This document shows positions 49,299-62,491 of a stretch of DNA of 64,000 bases, one piece after another. Positions within the stretch are counted from its first letter, which is position 1; every line of letters starts with the position of its first letter. The stretch comes from Archegozetes longisetosus (lineage: Eukaryota > Arthropoda > Arachnida > Sarcoptiformes > Trhypochthoniidae). The translations under genes were made by a program, and so were the position numbers. Under the pieces are notes generated by a model. That model worked only from the letters and a program-made list of their open reading frames with translations, had not been told where the DNA came from and made no database searches. The DNA lies in the NCBI GenBank assembly GCA_018873245.2, contig JAEMBT020000002.1, positions 11,196,001 to 11,260,000 on the forward strand. Reading direction: 5' to 3'.

Positions 49299-52200
49299 CG
49301 TTGTTTCGTGAGTGTGTTTAAGGCTGAGTCCAAACAATTAGGAAATATTGTGTTAGATAAAACTGAGATCCAAAGAAAGCTAAATTATTATTTGAATCTA
49401 AGCGCAAGACCATATACTATAACCCTATCACTAAATGAAGATCTAGTCTAGTGAGATCTACAATGAATGTGACATGGAAGCATAGCTAAAATACTTGACA
49501 GTTTTAAAGCTTTACTGATAACCGAGTCATAATACTAGTCATTACTAATATTCATTACTAGATAAATCATTACTTATAAGTGTTTTGTTTAGAAAATCTT
49601 GTTTATAGTGTAAAACAAAGTATACTTCATGAACTATTAATTTGGTTTTATTAGAGCTTTTCAATTGATTCGACTCATTCGTAGTTAAGGTTTTTGAAGA
49701 TTTAATCAATTTTGAATGAGCCAACACTATAAAGGTGCAGATCTTAAGTTACAGTCGACAGATATAAGTCATGCATTGATCCTGTATTAACCCATGATGC
49801 GTTCGGATAAGATAAAAGGGACGAGACATAAATTCAAATAATGTTAAATTAGTCCTCGATAAACATGATCATTATCCTCGTGTCATTCATAGCAAAAGTC
49901 AATTTAATATTAGAAATAACAATCAATCAGTCATAAAACCAAAATACTGACCGGGTCTATCAAATAATTTTAATACCAAATGATGACTCATTCAATTGAT
50001 TTTAGTACCGGATTTGGCAATTGCTAGCATTTTTAGATTGATTTGACAACACGTTTTTAAAGGAATGACAATAAACTTTTCATAATAAAAACGCGTTATT
50101 TTCAACTGTTGAAAACTTTTCGACTCGTAGTATTTTGTCAAATCTTTTCATTAACATGACTAATTTATTATTGAAAAGTTCTAAACTGGTTATTAAGAAT
50201 GCACTTATTGATTAATCTCAATATACTTAACACAAATCTCAAGGAGTTGTCTCGCCCTAAAGCTCATCAGCTCTTCTGCATCTTATTAGGTGTGATAAAT
50301 ACACAATTTTATCATTCGACGGTATCAGTCGACTACTTGTTATTAATGCTTTAGTATGAGTATTATATATCTGCCAATTCTATTCAAAAAATTGTTTCAG
50401 GCATAGTAGATTTAAATGAGAGCAACTTGAAATTCTTAATTCATTGATAAGTGAACAAGATTTGTTGTGATCCCAACTCTTTTCTAGCACGTAGGAATCG
50501 ATTGATGACTTTAAATTTGAACCGATATGTGACTATAGACTCTAAATTCAAAGATCTATTTCCTTTTTCCTATTTATCGCATAACTTTCCTTACGCAACT
50601 TTTACTGTCAAAATGAACATCTAATTAGTGCTCTACTGATAAGCCAAAAAATGTTTCTGAATGAGTCATTGATAAAAGTTAATAAACTCTTAGGTCATGA
50701 TAATTTCGCGATGCAAAAAATCCAATAAACTTTATATCAAATTTGATTACTTGACTTACGATTGAAAGCATGTAAAACTTTTCCGGTACGATCCGTTACT
50801 TTTAGTGACCAAAACACATTGATAGAAAACGATGGATGAATTGTGAATTAAAATAGTGAATAACTAATCAGAACTTAGTTGCACCTAAACAGTTGCAATG
50901 GTGAGCTCTTTTTTCAAGTTCAAAATCAAAAGTGAAAAATATATGAGAACTTATGAAAGAGGTTTTGAGATAAACACAAGCCGCACACTTAATAAGGTTG
51001 GTTAGAATCAAGACGGAGCACGTTTGTGCTGGCTGCAGTTACAAGTAGTCAAAGGATTTGAAAACACTCCGTTGTTATACGTAGCGAATAAAGGATGTAA
51101 AGATAATTTAGACCTCGGAGGATTTGGCAAACTGTCACCTTGGACACAAGCACGTAATACCATATCATAATATACATGCTACAGCATTGAAGGAATGCTA
51201 TTTTCTTGTGTATTGTTTTCATCTTATCGCTGGATTGCTTTGCAATTTTAGTCACTGTTTACACCCTCCAGTACCCACCGGTAAACTGCTACTGACAACT
51301 GCTAATGGTGTTGGCAGAGAACGTACGGTATATTACGTGATGTATGGTACAGTGTAATACATTCCGACGGTTTTTTCATGTACTGTATCAATGCTACTGA
51401 CTACTAAAATACTAGTACTGTCAACAAATAAAAGTTATGTGTTTGTCATCATTAAAAAGATACAGAAGAGTTGATAAACCTAAGGGCTCAACAACCCATT
51501 CAGATCTGTATTACGTTTAGTGATATTAATCAATAAATGAATACTTAAAAATTAGTTTGAAGCTTTGATAAAATAGATTTTGACTTATCTTTGTATTAAG
51601 TTAGTCGAGTCAATGCCACATCTGCTACAAAAAGTGATAGCTCGAGAGGGCGGTCCGACTCATCATTAAAATTATTTACATTTAATCACAGTTAACCGTT
51701 GAACTATATTGATTGAAATAGTTTGATGTATCTTATCAGTAACTTTCAACCTATAACTTATGAATATCAAATAAACTGACTTCAGCTACGAATAAGAATA
51801 TTACTCATATTATGTTTAATTACTGAGTAACGCTATAATTTGACGCTATAAACTTATATTTTCAATTTCTGTCTCATCCCTCTTATCTTATCCAAACGCA
51901 TCAGAGATTAATCCGGGATCTATGCATAACTTTTTTCGACCGACTGTACTACTGTGCTATTGCTAAAACTTACCTCGTCCTCACTTAAAGGTTCATCTCA
52001 CATCAATGCGAGGAATGAAGAAAAGCCTTAACATAATGACCTAAAATATGTATGAATATCCCTAAAATCGAATTAATCATAATTGAATGTATTAGAATCT
52101 GATAAGAAAAGGTGAAATCTTATTTTGACTCAATGCTTTTCAAACTTATTAGAATAAAAAGTACAGTCTTTTACTTATGACTAAATAGCAAATTATGCTT

Positions 52201-53520
52201 TTTGAGTAATTCATTTTTAACGAGTGATTTAAGGAATAAATACTGTTCGCTATGACTTTTCATTGAATTGAGTCAATTAATGATATCTCGTAATTGACTT
52301 TCTGTGAACAGATTCATGCATTTTATATCACAATTACATGAATTATTGATTGATTGCTTTCGCTGCTCAATAAACCTTTTGAAATAATGTGTTTCATGAC
52401 CACTACCACTAAGAATTTTATTTTTAATCGATTCTTTTGCATTTATTATTGAAACTATTGATTTTCAATTAATTGTTAACTAATTTTTTGTTTATTTTAA
52501 TAGTATTTTGATTGAAAAGTTTGATAACATAATGATATGAATTTGAAGTTTGAATGTTTTGTTATATTTTTCACTCGTCAGTCTAATAATACCTTATCTC
52601 ATATCGAAGTTTAAGAGTTGAAAAAAGGAAACCTTTAAACTTATCAATTAATGAGTTCTATGTATAAACAGTAAAAATTGTTTTACTATGTGTGCCCCTC
52701 ATTGCTAAGGCTTTTCCGCATTTCTCGCATTGACATTGAGGGAACGCAAACCGTTCAAAATATTTCTACCTTTACTATGATGACGCTAATCAAAAACTTT
52801 TAGCCAAAATCATTTAGTCAAAAACTTACAACTTATTCAACTTTTGACACTAGATTATCGTTATTTGTATTTAAGCTCTAAATTGCTCCGAACAGGGACA
52901 AAGCAATTATTTTTATATTAGGATATTTTGATCACATATCAATTAAACATTCTAATCATATTCGGAAACCCTTACAACAGTTTGAGAAGATATTTTTCGG
53001 TTTTATTCTCGATATTTAGCTTCGCTTGTTTGATGCTCGCGAGTTACAAGTTTTCATAAAACAAATTAATTCCAAAATTTTTTTAACTCAAAAATTATTA
53101 TTAAGAGATTAGCACTTGTTTGAATTGTTCCAAACTTTGTTTATCTTCTTATTAGATCGATACATAAAGTTAGAGAAAATAATTAATGTACTCAAGATTT
53201 CAGTTTAGGGATAAGGGGATGGCCAACACTTTAATGAATACGAGCAAACAGCAGATCAAAACTGATTGCTATCATAACAAGAAGTCAACATTATGTTAAG
53301 TATGAGGCAGTGCAAGACAAATATCATGTTATTCAAGTTTGACATTTATTTGTTTGAAATCTGTTTTGTCTTACATTCAAAAAGTTATTGAATTAATGAA
53401 ACAATTTGAGTACTAAAACAGAATATCACAAATAATATTGCTTTTCGGGCATTACGACTAACGATATGACACTACGAACTAAACTTAAAACAGTATCACA
53501 ATTACAATAAAATTAAAGTA

Positions 53521-53998
53521 AACTCAATCACATAAAAGTAGATTTCATGTATTTCAATCGCAAACTGACTTCAGTACTATTACAAATATTTCTATTGAAG
53601 TTTGCCAAAAAGCCAAACTAGTTGTTCACTACAAATCGGCACAAAGTCGATTATTATAGCAGTATATTATATTGTAGTTACATTTATTTCTAATTAAAGT
53701 TAAGTAAAATTACGCTGAAAAAGAATGATCTTTTTGGTAGCCTACTATGACTCCAAATATTGTAAATGGGAAGTCAACACTTAGAATAAGTTTAAGTCTA
53801 AAGTGTTTGGGTATAGATAAGCGCAGCATTCTTTTTCCAAATAATTTTACTTTTCAAATCTATTTAGAAACAATCTCAAAGTGCATCAGATCGTTAAATA
53901 TGTAACAATACGTTAATAAATATTATGCTAAAGTCAGATAGAATTAAGAAAAGAATAGTTCGTATAATATATAGCAATTGAACTAATATTATTGTGAG
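53521..53998. other. Intergenic DNA 3' of SRRM2
   Basis: AT-rich with no ORF or recognised repeat beyond the tail repeat's end. Should contain the SRRM2 3' UTR. Confidence 0.3.
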
Positions 53999-56900
53999 TT
54001 ATATATTAGTACTGGCGTTAGCGCTATAGGAATATGAAGAAGAACTAGACAGAGAAAGTGATCTACTTCTAGATCTGGATCGAGTGGAATAAGTCGATGA
54101 GTGAGAGCTTAAAGTTGGAGAACTTCTGCGATATGGAATGGGGCGCTTCCGTGCGCTAAATGGTTAATAAATGTTAGTTTCATTAGTATCAGCTCATTAT
54201 TCAGGATTTAAGCACAATTATGTTTGCATTTAATTGACATCATTTTCAAAACAAAAACCAAATATTTTCGTACTCACCTGAGATTTGGTTTAAAATCAGA
54301 AAACTAATGGACAAACATAACTATCTAAAGAACGAAATCATATCAACGAAATCGAATAATCAATGAATAAGCAAATAATACGTGAGAAATTGTTTAATCA
54401 AAATAAATTGATTTAAATGAGACAAATAATAATCAAAATAAAACAACATTGGATCGTATGATAAATTGTGTTTTAAATTAAAAGTTTAAAATAATGGTTT
54501 GAACGAGAGTGAATGCTCGGTTGAGTTAAGCCATGATTAATACCTCGTGATTCTGCGTTTATCTAAGAAACTCGGCGATCCTTTTCTGCGAGGTATCGAA
54601 GGACTTCTACTTCGGGATCGAGTCGCTGATCTTGAACTGACATCAGATGAACTGAATTAAAATTAAGTAATTTTATTTGAAATTGCCAAACAAATGCTTG
54701 ACTTAAATCTTTACAATAATGCTAATAATCGATTGATTGATCGCAGACGATTGCATTAAGCTTGACAGTACTTACGAATAACTTCTTCTACTGCTGTGGT
54801 TAGAACTTCTGGATCCGTTAGACTTCAATGATGCTGATCTCGATCTATGACGTGATCGACTCGAATGTCTGGACTTGCCATCAGGACTGACTGATCGTTC
54901 ACTCTTATCGTCTGACTTGGCTTCATAGTAATTACTTGAATAGCTTTTGGGAATTTCTTTAGCTTTCTTCAACCCATCAGATTCATAGACTGCACTTTTT
55001 AAACGCTTAGCTTTTGGCTCAGGACTTGAAGACCGAGATTTTGATTCATAAGACTTTCGTTTTTCATCACCTGAATCTCTCGTCTGCTCTCTCTCATCAT
55101 TTTGATGTGACCTTTGCTTTTCTTGTTTGGCGGAGTTTTCATTTTCTTTTCTGACTTGTTTGATGTTTTGGTCGATTAAATAACTAGTCTTTTGGTCATC
55201 TTTTTGGAATGAAGAGCCCTAACATGTATGAAAAATTATTTTTAGAACGAGACAAAAGTAATGGTAAGTTTTTCCTAATGAAGACAAAAAGAAATGAGTC
55301 AAAAGACGATTAAATCCTACAGTACTTACAGAATACTCGACAAATGTCCTCAAAAATGATGGCAATGTTCAGATACAATAGAATAGCTTAGTATTGACTA
55401 ATTTACAAATAATAATTTATACCCTATTCTTACGTGTAATGCAATTATTTATTTCTACGATAAGCATGAATGAGGAACAGAAAAAGGACTAAATTTATCA
55501 AATAACAAAACTATTAATAATGAATATATGACTTACCTTATAGTCGTAATGAGATTTTAATTTACGAGTCATTTCTGGGGATGAGGAGTATTTGTGCCTG
55601 CCTTTACTCCAATGTTTGTCTTTACGTGAAGACTTTGAATTATAATTTGAACTATTGGTAGAGCTACTACTTCCACTCTCACTAACACTTTCACTACTAC
55701 TACCACTTGTGGTCTCAGAATCTGAACCTGAAGACGAATCGCTATATTTCGAATATTTTCGTGACTTATGTTCTCTCCCTTTGTCACGTCTTTTATCTTT
55801 CGATTTTTTATCATGTGATTTATCTTTCTTTCTTCTTTTTGAATTACTTCTCGAGTCATTACTGTCTGAATCAGACTCACTCTCAGATTCAGAACTATCT
55901 CTACGTGAATGACGTTTTTTGTTTGATCTGTCTTTTCTTGACTTTTCTTTCTTTTTACGCTTTTCATGACTTTTATTTTGGGGTTTGCTTTGCTCAACCT
56001 CTGGTTCAGGTGAAGAATCTTTGATACATTCATATTTTTTCTGTCTAAGTAGCGCTTCGGCAGCCATTGCCTCTTTTGCTTTACGGGTGGCGTCGAGAGA
56101 ACTGCCTTCTATGAAGTGTGGGCCTATTCCTAATGCATTCTTCAATTTGTCATTTCTTTGCTGATTCATTTCTGCCATTTGATGGGTCTCTTTCACACTA
56201 TTCAAAAAAAATTAAATCAAATTATTTTGAGTTTGAAGTCGCTTTAAATAACTATTATAAGTATAAACAAATACAATTAGAAGAAAAATGACAATTAAGA
56301 GACGATAAAACAAATGAAAATTGCTGACTCTCAAATTATCCAACTAAATAAAGCCACTAGAGTTTTAAATGTTCAATTTGATTAGAAAATATTTGTTTGC
56401 ATAGTGCTCAATAGGATTATTGAAATTAAGAGCTTTGCAACAAATGTGTTTAATATTATATAGACTAGACTAGCTTCAACAGTCAAAATTTTATGACTGA
56501 TTTGTTTGCTTTCAGTGGTTTACATCAACTATAATAAGCCAGAAATTAATGATAGCAGCGATAAGAAAGGCAAATAAAGTAAAGACTCAATTCAAAATTC
56601 GGTAATAACGATTCAAATGGTTTGCATCAATGATTTCAAATCGAATCAAATAGTCAGCAAATTGAAGTGAATCAATATTAACCAAAATTTGAAGTATTGA
56701 AGCGAAACACTGATACTGGGAGTCACAAAATTGTAAATAAACTGAAAGCAATCTCAAAGTTAGAACTGGTGCAATTCTTACCTAACAATACTTTTGAGTC
56801 TCATTTGGACATTAGGAGCATTTGTGTCCCCTATAAAGCTACTTTGCTGCAAATACGGAGCAAAGCGTCTCTTTTTATTGCGTTTTCTACGCCTTCTTCG

Positions 56901-59014
56901 CCGATAAGAAGCATTTCCTACACACGAACCACTTCTTATCTGAGATATCGTAATATTAGGGTTCGCGGGTATTGGATTTGATGAAGAAGTTGATGGCAAT
57001 AGTGATGGTACAGCTGCAAGTGTCTGATGACGCGATGCAGCCAAAAGCAAAGCTTGCAATGAGTTTTGCCATAACTTCTCAAATTCTCGAATACAATTAT
57101 GAGAACACATTCTCAACTACAACTTCACTCATTAACAACTATGACCAAATTAAGAATAATAGCTAAACACACAAATCTATGACAAAAGACAAGCTTTCTA
57201 TGCTTTTGGAAGACGTTGGATTTATTGTGGAAGACTTCTTAAGGCACTAAACGGACAATGATAGGAGTTGAAAGCATAGATGAAAAACGCATTCAAATGA
57301 AGGCAAATTATTTGGAAGACTTGGTTTCACTTGAAATACATTAAATTTAAATTTTTCCTTATTTATGCCATTCCTTTACTGTCTAAACGTTTTCAATCGA
57401 GAAAAACACAGTTTAGGCGAGTATAGCATTTGCATTTGGTGGATAATCAACTTTTGATTCATTAATGAACGACCAACTCCAACTTATTTTATATTCACAA
57501 ATAGATCGTAAAGAAAATTTCAGATACAAGTCAAACATTATTAATCAGAAATAAGAGATCATTTGACGCATTAAGTCATTCTCCACCATCTTCTTGCTCC
57601 TCATCCCCAACACATCACATCCTCTTGACTCGCAATATATTAGAGCATTTGACTTAGCTATAGCATACAAAGCAGTGAGTCAGTAGAGAGTGAGCCGACT
57701 AACTAGTAATAACACTACAATAATTGGGTTCTCGCTTTTCAAAAGCCACTGCTTTTCGATTGGCTCTGGTATTAGATGCGCAGCAAAAAATCTATACACC
57801 ATCTAAAGGCATTTATTGATAAAAGTATTATTTGCAAACCTAAGCACATCAGAAGAGTGGTCCAAAAGACAGCGAAAACACTCTCGCAAAAAGTAGTTCA
57901 GACAAATCTAAATAAGTTGCACTTTTATGATGAAAGTTTTTCATTTTTACATGCTTTAGTTAACTTTTCTGCCTTATCATTGCGAATGCCTTTCAATAGT
58001 AGTTGGTCAGCTCAATTAATTACGCGATAGGACATACTCACTATTAGCTAGTATCTAGATGTCAAGTTAACGTGATTGTTAACAATCACGAGTCAAACAA
58101 AAAGTTATATAACTTGTATTAATGGTGGAAAATGAGTAAAACTTATAAAAATTAGTTTCACTTTAGAGAATCGCTTTTATTGTTTAGAATGTACTCATAC
58201 GTATTCTGACAGTTGTTTCATTTTAATCATTCAAACAGATCAAAAAGCAAAATAGATGAAAACTTCAATTTTTTCATAACAATTAACGCCTTCAATAAAT
58301 TATTAATTGCTATGCATCAATCCAAATAACAATCAAACGAATCATAAATTTTGAATCAATTATCAGAAAGGTCAAAAAATCAATAACTGAACATTTAATA
58401 AACAAAACGATATGAATCAAAATTAAATTATCAAATCATTTGAGTCATAATAGAATTGATAGAAATAGTTCCTTTAAGTCAATTAAGTATTTGTAGTAGA
58501 AAGACCAGAGAAAATTAACAACTCAAACATAAATGGCGCATTCAACTGGCTCTTAATTAATAATAAACAAGGCTTACTTTGTATGAGATGTTTCTAGAAG
58601 CCATTCTTTCTTCTTAACTGATGAATCGATTCTTTCGCTGAGTGCATCTCTAAATGCGTTCACTTTTTTAAGCACTTCTTCTTCAGAATAACTGTTTATA
58701 AATTAATAAAATTATAAGAAACTTCAGTACAAATGAACTATTCAACAATTAAGTAATTTGATAAATAATTCTGACCCTTGTTCTTCCAAAAGTTCTTGCA
58801 TTTCAAGACATTTCACTTCTATTTGTCTTTTTTTCTGATGGTCTAATATTTCTTGATTTGGTACTCGATTGATCTCTGCTTCCAATTTCTTGAAGTCTTC
58901 TTCAGTCCTGTACTCGATTTTATTCTTTGTTTGTTTAACAAAAGAGAGGTTTCTTTGGACGTAACCATTAGTACCGCTTCCTCTCGCAGTTTGTAAACCA
59001 ATTCCGTTATACAT
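53999..59014 (-). CDS. SRRM2: SRRM2/Cwc21 splicing factor with Arg/Ser-rich tail
   Basis: Spliceosome-associated protein that binds PRP8 through its N-terminal cwf21 domain. Exons: first from 59014 to about 58776, second about 58692-58580, third about 56200-55537, fourth about 55220-54777, fifth about 54655-54544, last 54156-53999. The start reads MYNGIGLQTARGSGTNGYVQ, almost identical to animal SRRM2, followed by NQEILDHQKKRQIEVKCLEM (cwf21 helices) and VKETHQMAEMNQQRNDKLKN. The rest is low-complexity Lys/Ser/Arg: SHEKRKKKEKSRKDRS, SRSRHRSRSAS, SRSRSRSLSLSSSSS, ending YSANASTNI. It is much shorter than vertebrate SRRM2, as in other invertebrates. An alternative first exon may lie in intron 2. 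Divergent from PSMB4. Confidence 0.9.
56776..57110 (-). other. Possible alternative first exon inside SRRM2 intron 2
   Basis: ATG-led frame MCSHNCIREFEKLWQN with LLLAASRHQTLAAVPSLLPS and a basic run YRRRRRRKRNKKRRF, ending at a GTAAGA donor at about 56781. Its overhang joins in phase to the third SRRM2 exon (giving IVSVKETHQM), which would make a product lacking the cwf21 domain. It could also be a cassette exon or chance. Confidence 0.35.
57776..58030 (+). other. Unassigned open frame, 84 codons, opposite to SRRM2 intron
   Basis: ATG-led, basic N-terminus (MRSKKSIHHLKAFIDK). No similar protein recognised and no splice context. Probably chance. Confidence 0.15.
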
Positions 59015-59632
59015 GTTTTCTACAATTACACATAATTACCGTAAATAATTAGTTAAACTGTATTAATAAAGTCTATATAAGTAATTAAATGAATGGCAGA
59101 TTTAATCCATCATTAAATATAGATTTGGTCAAAATTAAGTGCAATTAATGCTATTAAATGTTAATTAAAATTAGATGAACAACTCGTGAGTCAATTACCT
59201 TAATATGAAATGTTAAGACAATTATTTAATGTAATTAGTTAAGTAATCGGTCAATTCAAATAAAGTCGTTATGAAAATGAAAACAACTTTCATTAAATCG
59301 CACATAAAATGAATGCCTATTTGTCGTCACATAATCAGTACAAAAAGAACGTCACAAATATAACAATAAAGTGTGAACAATTTCTGGATGTAATAACTTT
59401 ATTGACGGTAATAAAAGCATATATGGTTATCCACTGAGACTAGTGAGCATTTGACAGCATTAATAACGCTTTTGAACTTAACCCTAGGTGAACCTGTCCT
59501 AAACGGGTAACGCTTTACGCTTGAGATATCGTGACAAAGCATTATTCAAAACGTCAACTATTTATTGAAATTTGGATTTGGATAGAACTCCTGATTTAGT
59601 TTGCAAGTTAAAGTAATTAATAAATTGGTAAA
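59015..59632. promoter_or_regulatory. Divergent intergenic region, SRRM2 and PSMB4
   Basis: 618 AT-rich bases between two divergent starts. No ORF. Presumed shared promoter region by position. Confidence 0.35.
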
Positions 59633-60420
59633 ATGGCAAAATTAGCTTTGAATTACGGGAACACAGAATCGCGACAATTATCTCAAACTCCAATAACGAC
59701 AGGAACATCAGTGATCGGTGTTGCCTTCAATGGTGGAATTGTGATTGGTGCCGATCTGTTGGCCTCTTACGGATCGTTGGCTCGATTTCGCGATGTCTCA
59801 CGTGTTTCGCGAGTCAATAACAATACAGTAATCGGTTGTGGTGGCGATTACGCAGACTTTCAATTCTTATTGAGATCAATCGAGCAGAAAATAATAGACG
59901 ATGAAAACAACAACGACGAACACATTCTATCACCAAGTGCTTTGTATTCATGGCTCACGAGAGTTCATTACAATAGAAGATCTAGATTTGATCCGTTATG
60001 GTGTAACTGGGTTATTGGTGGACGTGATATACAAGGTTTGGGACAATACAATCGTTTGGTTCGATTTTGTGCATTATTTTCTAAATCTTTGTTTTATTTC
60101 TATTTAAAGGAAAGCCATTTCTGGGATATGTCGACAAATTGGGAACTGCTTATGAGTGTCCAGTAATAGCGACCGGTTATGGATCCTATATTGCTATACC
60201 ATTGATGAGAGAAGAATTGGAAGCAAGAGGTGGACAATTGACTGAAGAACAGGCGAAAAAATTGGTCGAGAAGTGTTTAAAAGTTTTGTATTATAGAGAC
60301 GCGCGTTCTTACAATAAATACGAATTGGCTGTCGTTAATGAGAGCGGAGCCACTATTGAAGGCCCACTTACTCTTCAGTCCGATTGGAATGTGGCTCACT
60401 ATGTCACTGGTTATGAATAG
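59633..60420 (+). CDS. PSMB4: 20S proteasome subunit beta type-4 (beta-7)
   Basis: Non-catalytic beta ring subunit of the 20S proteasome. Two exons, 59633-60035 and 60110-60420, phase-consistent, 237 residues. Visible: short propeptide, TTGTSVIGVAFNGGIVIGAD (the Thr is not followed by the catalytic residue set), SYGSLARFRDVSRV, GGDYADFQFL, LTRVHYNRRSRFDPLWC, IGG, GKPFLGYVDKLGTAYECPVI, ATGYGSY, VLYYRDARSYNKYELAVV, EGPLTLQSDWNVAHY. ATG at 59633 is the only start in frame; the propeptide of about 20 residues is shorter than in vertebrates. AATAAA is at 60527-60532. Confidence 0.96.
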
Positions 60421-60761
60421 TATATGTTATTTGTACTCAAATTTAATTTTAATCCTCCAATATAATGAAGTTTTTTCCACTTTCTGTAATTTTCATTATT
60501 TTTTCTTTTAAAAATAATGGTTTTTGAATAAACTACCATTTTCCGAAAAAATCGTGTAAAACTTGACTTTTTTATCGCACTAATTATTAGATCTACCAAT
60601 CAATTCGAATCAATTTAATTATGGATAGTGACAAACAGATTGACTAAATGAAACTTGGTATTGACGGGGAGTGTTTAGTTGAAGACCAGTATAATGAATG
60701 AAACGCTTTAAATGAATTAATTTTATTTCAAAAAATCAATAAATATGCTTATCGACAGTAA
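60421..60761. other. Convergent spacer, PSMB4 and ALG10
   Basis: 341 AT-rich bases with a PSMB4 polyadenylation signal at 60527-60532. No gene seen. Confidence 0.4.
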
Positions 60762-62491
60762 TCACCACATAATTCTCTGTAATTCATTAGAATGAGGCCA
60801 TTTGAATGTATAAAAAACAAACATATAAATAGTAAAAGCATTTACTAATGTATATAAAGCTAATTCCAATGACAAAACTGTTGCATTAGTTGGTGGTAAA
60901 TTTATCCTCCATATCACAAAAGCCACTATAAAATATCGAAGCTCTAAAAGTTTTTGAGGCACTATTGAAATGAAAGTGCATAACACAAAAGGCATTTCCA
61001 ATACGAGTCTTTTCTCTGTAGTAAATGAAACATTGTTACGCCCGTGAATACATATAGTGGAATTACTGCATATGGCAATAGCGTCTCATCTCTGCCGAGA
61101 ATTCTTTTCCATAAATAGAAAGTGTAGTGACGATTATCTGCCAACAGATATGGATGAACATATGAAAACTTTTTTATGATGACCGCCATCAATATAAAGG
61201 CACTTATGATTTTAAATGGATATCTCATAGTTATTGCTATAAATTTCTTTGCATTATTAGGTGTAAAAATCCACGGAAACGCAAAAAAGGCTACAAAACC
61301 GAGAAAGTAAGGAATTTGTGCCAGATGCAAAACTGCCTCATGAGACCAACGATCCCCAAGAACTATACCTATTTCGAAATCAATACTGTTTAGTATAAAT
61401 CGAATTCTGCATTCAGATAGATTTCAATACCATTATTGTAAATAAGAAATATAACAAAAGCAATGGCCACCAAAGCATAACCGCCACAGACTATCATTAT
61501 CTGAGGTGATGCTTGAATTATTGTTTTTAATAACGAAGATTTACGTTTAGATTTGTCGGAAAGTCCATTCAATATCTTTAAAGATAAAATAAATGCAATG
61601 TTGATATGAGGAATGCTTATAATGTACAGTAGGGTTACCTTAAGACTTGTGTGAGCGGCTAAAAGGAATAACCAAACAATGTTTGTTTGTCGATATAATA
61701 GAGAGATAGCTCCGAATAAAGAGGCCAACCATTCGTAGTTATTGACATGAAACATATACATCAGTAAGACAAAAAACAGAGACCCGGGATCTGTATAGTA
61801 GAGAAACGAAAAGAAGAATAATGGCGGAAGAGTTGCCAAAGAGACTGATGACAAAAGTAACATCAATTTTGAAGTTCTCTGTAATCACAAATAAAATTAG
61901 ACTTGAGTTTGATGTAATGATTGATATAAGTATTAGTTATAATTGAGCTCGAATGACAAAAGTATGAGATAAGGGGTGGATGAGAAGCAGACTTACGGGT
62001 GTGAAGCGATGCAACTGAACACTTATCAAGTACATCAAATAATTGTTAGCACACGTGAAAATAACATTCATCAGTCTTAGTATAAAAACCGGACATATTT
62101 TGGTTTCGTCTTCTTCGCCAAAGGCGTACAGTTCTGAAAATGGCTTAAGAAATCCAAGAGTTGTTAGATATAGACCGGGAGGTGTCGTGATCTTCGGATT
62201 CCACTATCGGTCAAATAAGAAAATTTGTATTGAATTAAAAGTGGTTTGAGTTGATATGAAATGATAGACAAGTCGATTACATACATAGCTGAAGTTTCCT
62301 TTACAATAGGTCTGAGTCTGTTGGACATGAAATATCTCATCCATATATGGATTCGGCTGTTGATCATTGATTAAAATCATGATCGCCAGCAATCCTGTAC
62401 CAAAAGCAATCGACACAAGAACTACTATTTTATTAAACATATGATCAGTATTCGGTTTAAGGCCACCATTTCTCTCATTATTTTGTAACAT
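60762..62491 (-). CDS. ALG10: Dol-P-Glc alpha-1,2-glucosyltransferase ALG10
   Basis: ER membrane enzyme adding the third, terminal glucose to the dolichol-linked oligosaccharide used for N-glycosylation. Exons: 62491-62287, 62203-61997, 61878-61431 (with a possible 63-base intron near 61577-61639 that is also in frame), and 61368 to 60762. Family landmarks: NPYMDEIFHVQQTQTYC with GNFSY (catalytic-type Asp/Glu in loop 1), WNPKITTPPGLYL, YYTDPGSLF, LLYRQTNIVWL, GDRWSHEAVLHLAQIPYF, IVPQKLLELRYFIVAFVIWR. Many hydrophobic helices. The frame changes near 61000-61030: the upstream part reads to SYWKCLLCYALSFQ and stops, while the conserved end continues in another frame (EMPFVLCTFISIV). Confidence 0.9.

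Larger units (their letters stand above)
47600..53520. repeat. Segmental duplication unit 4
   Basis: The most complete copy: DRG2 exon 2 and exon 1 fragments split by a hAT insertion, leader block 48590-48980, small ORF copy D, first-exon block 50700-50990, a block near 51.0-51.2 kb shared with units 1 and 2, unique AT-rich DNA, and the tail repeat at 52.9-53.5 kb. Stretches 51.2-52.9 and 49.5-50.7 kb show no gene. Confidence 0.65.

Noticed and set aside
51200..51360. Open frame with YHNIHATALKECYF near 51.2 kb
   Set aside because: No conserved motif, different from the aligned text of the other units, and no splice context.
55569..56033. Alternative frames over the SRRM2 Lys/Ser tract
   Set aside because: Low-complexity shadows in other frames of the RS-rich exon.
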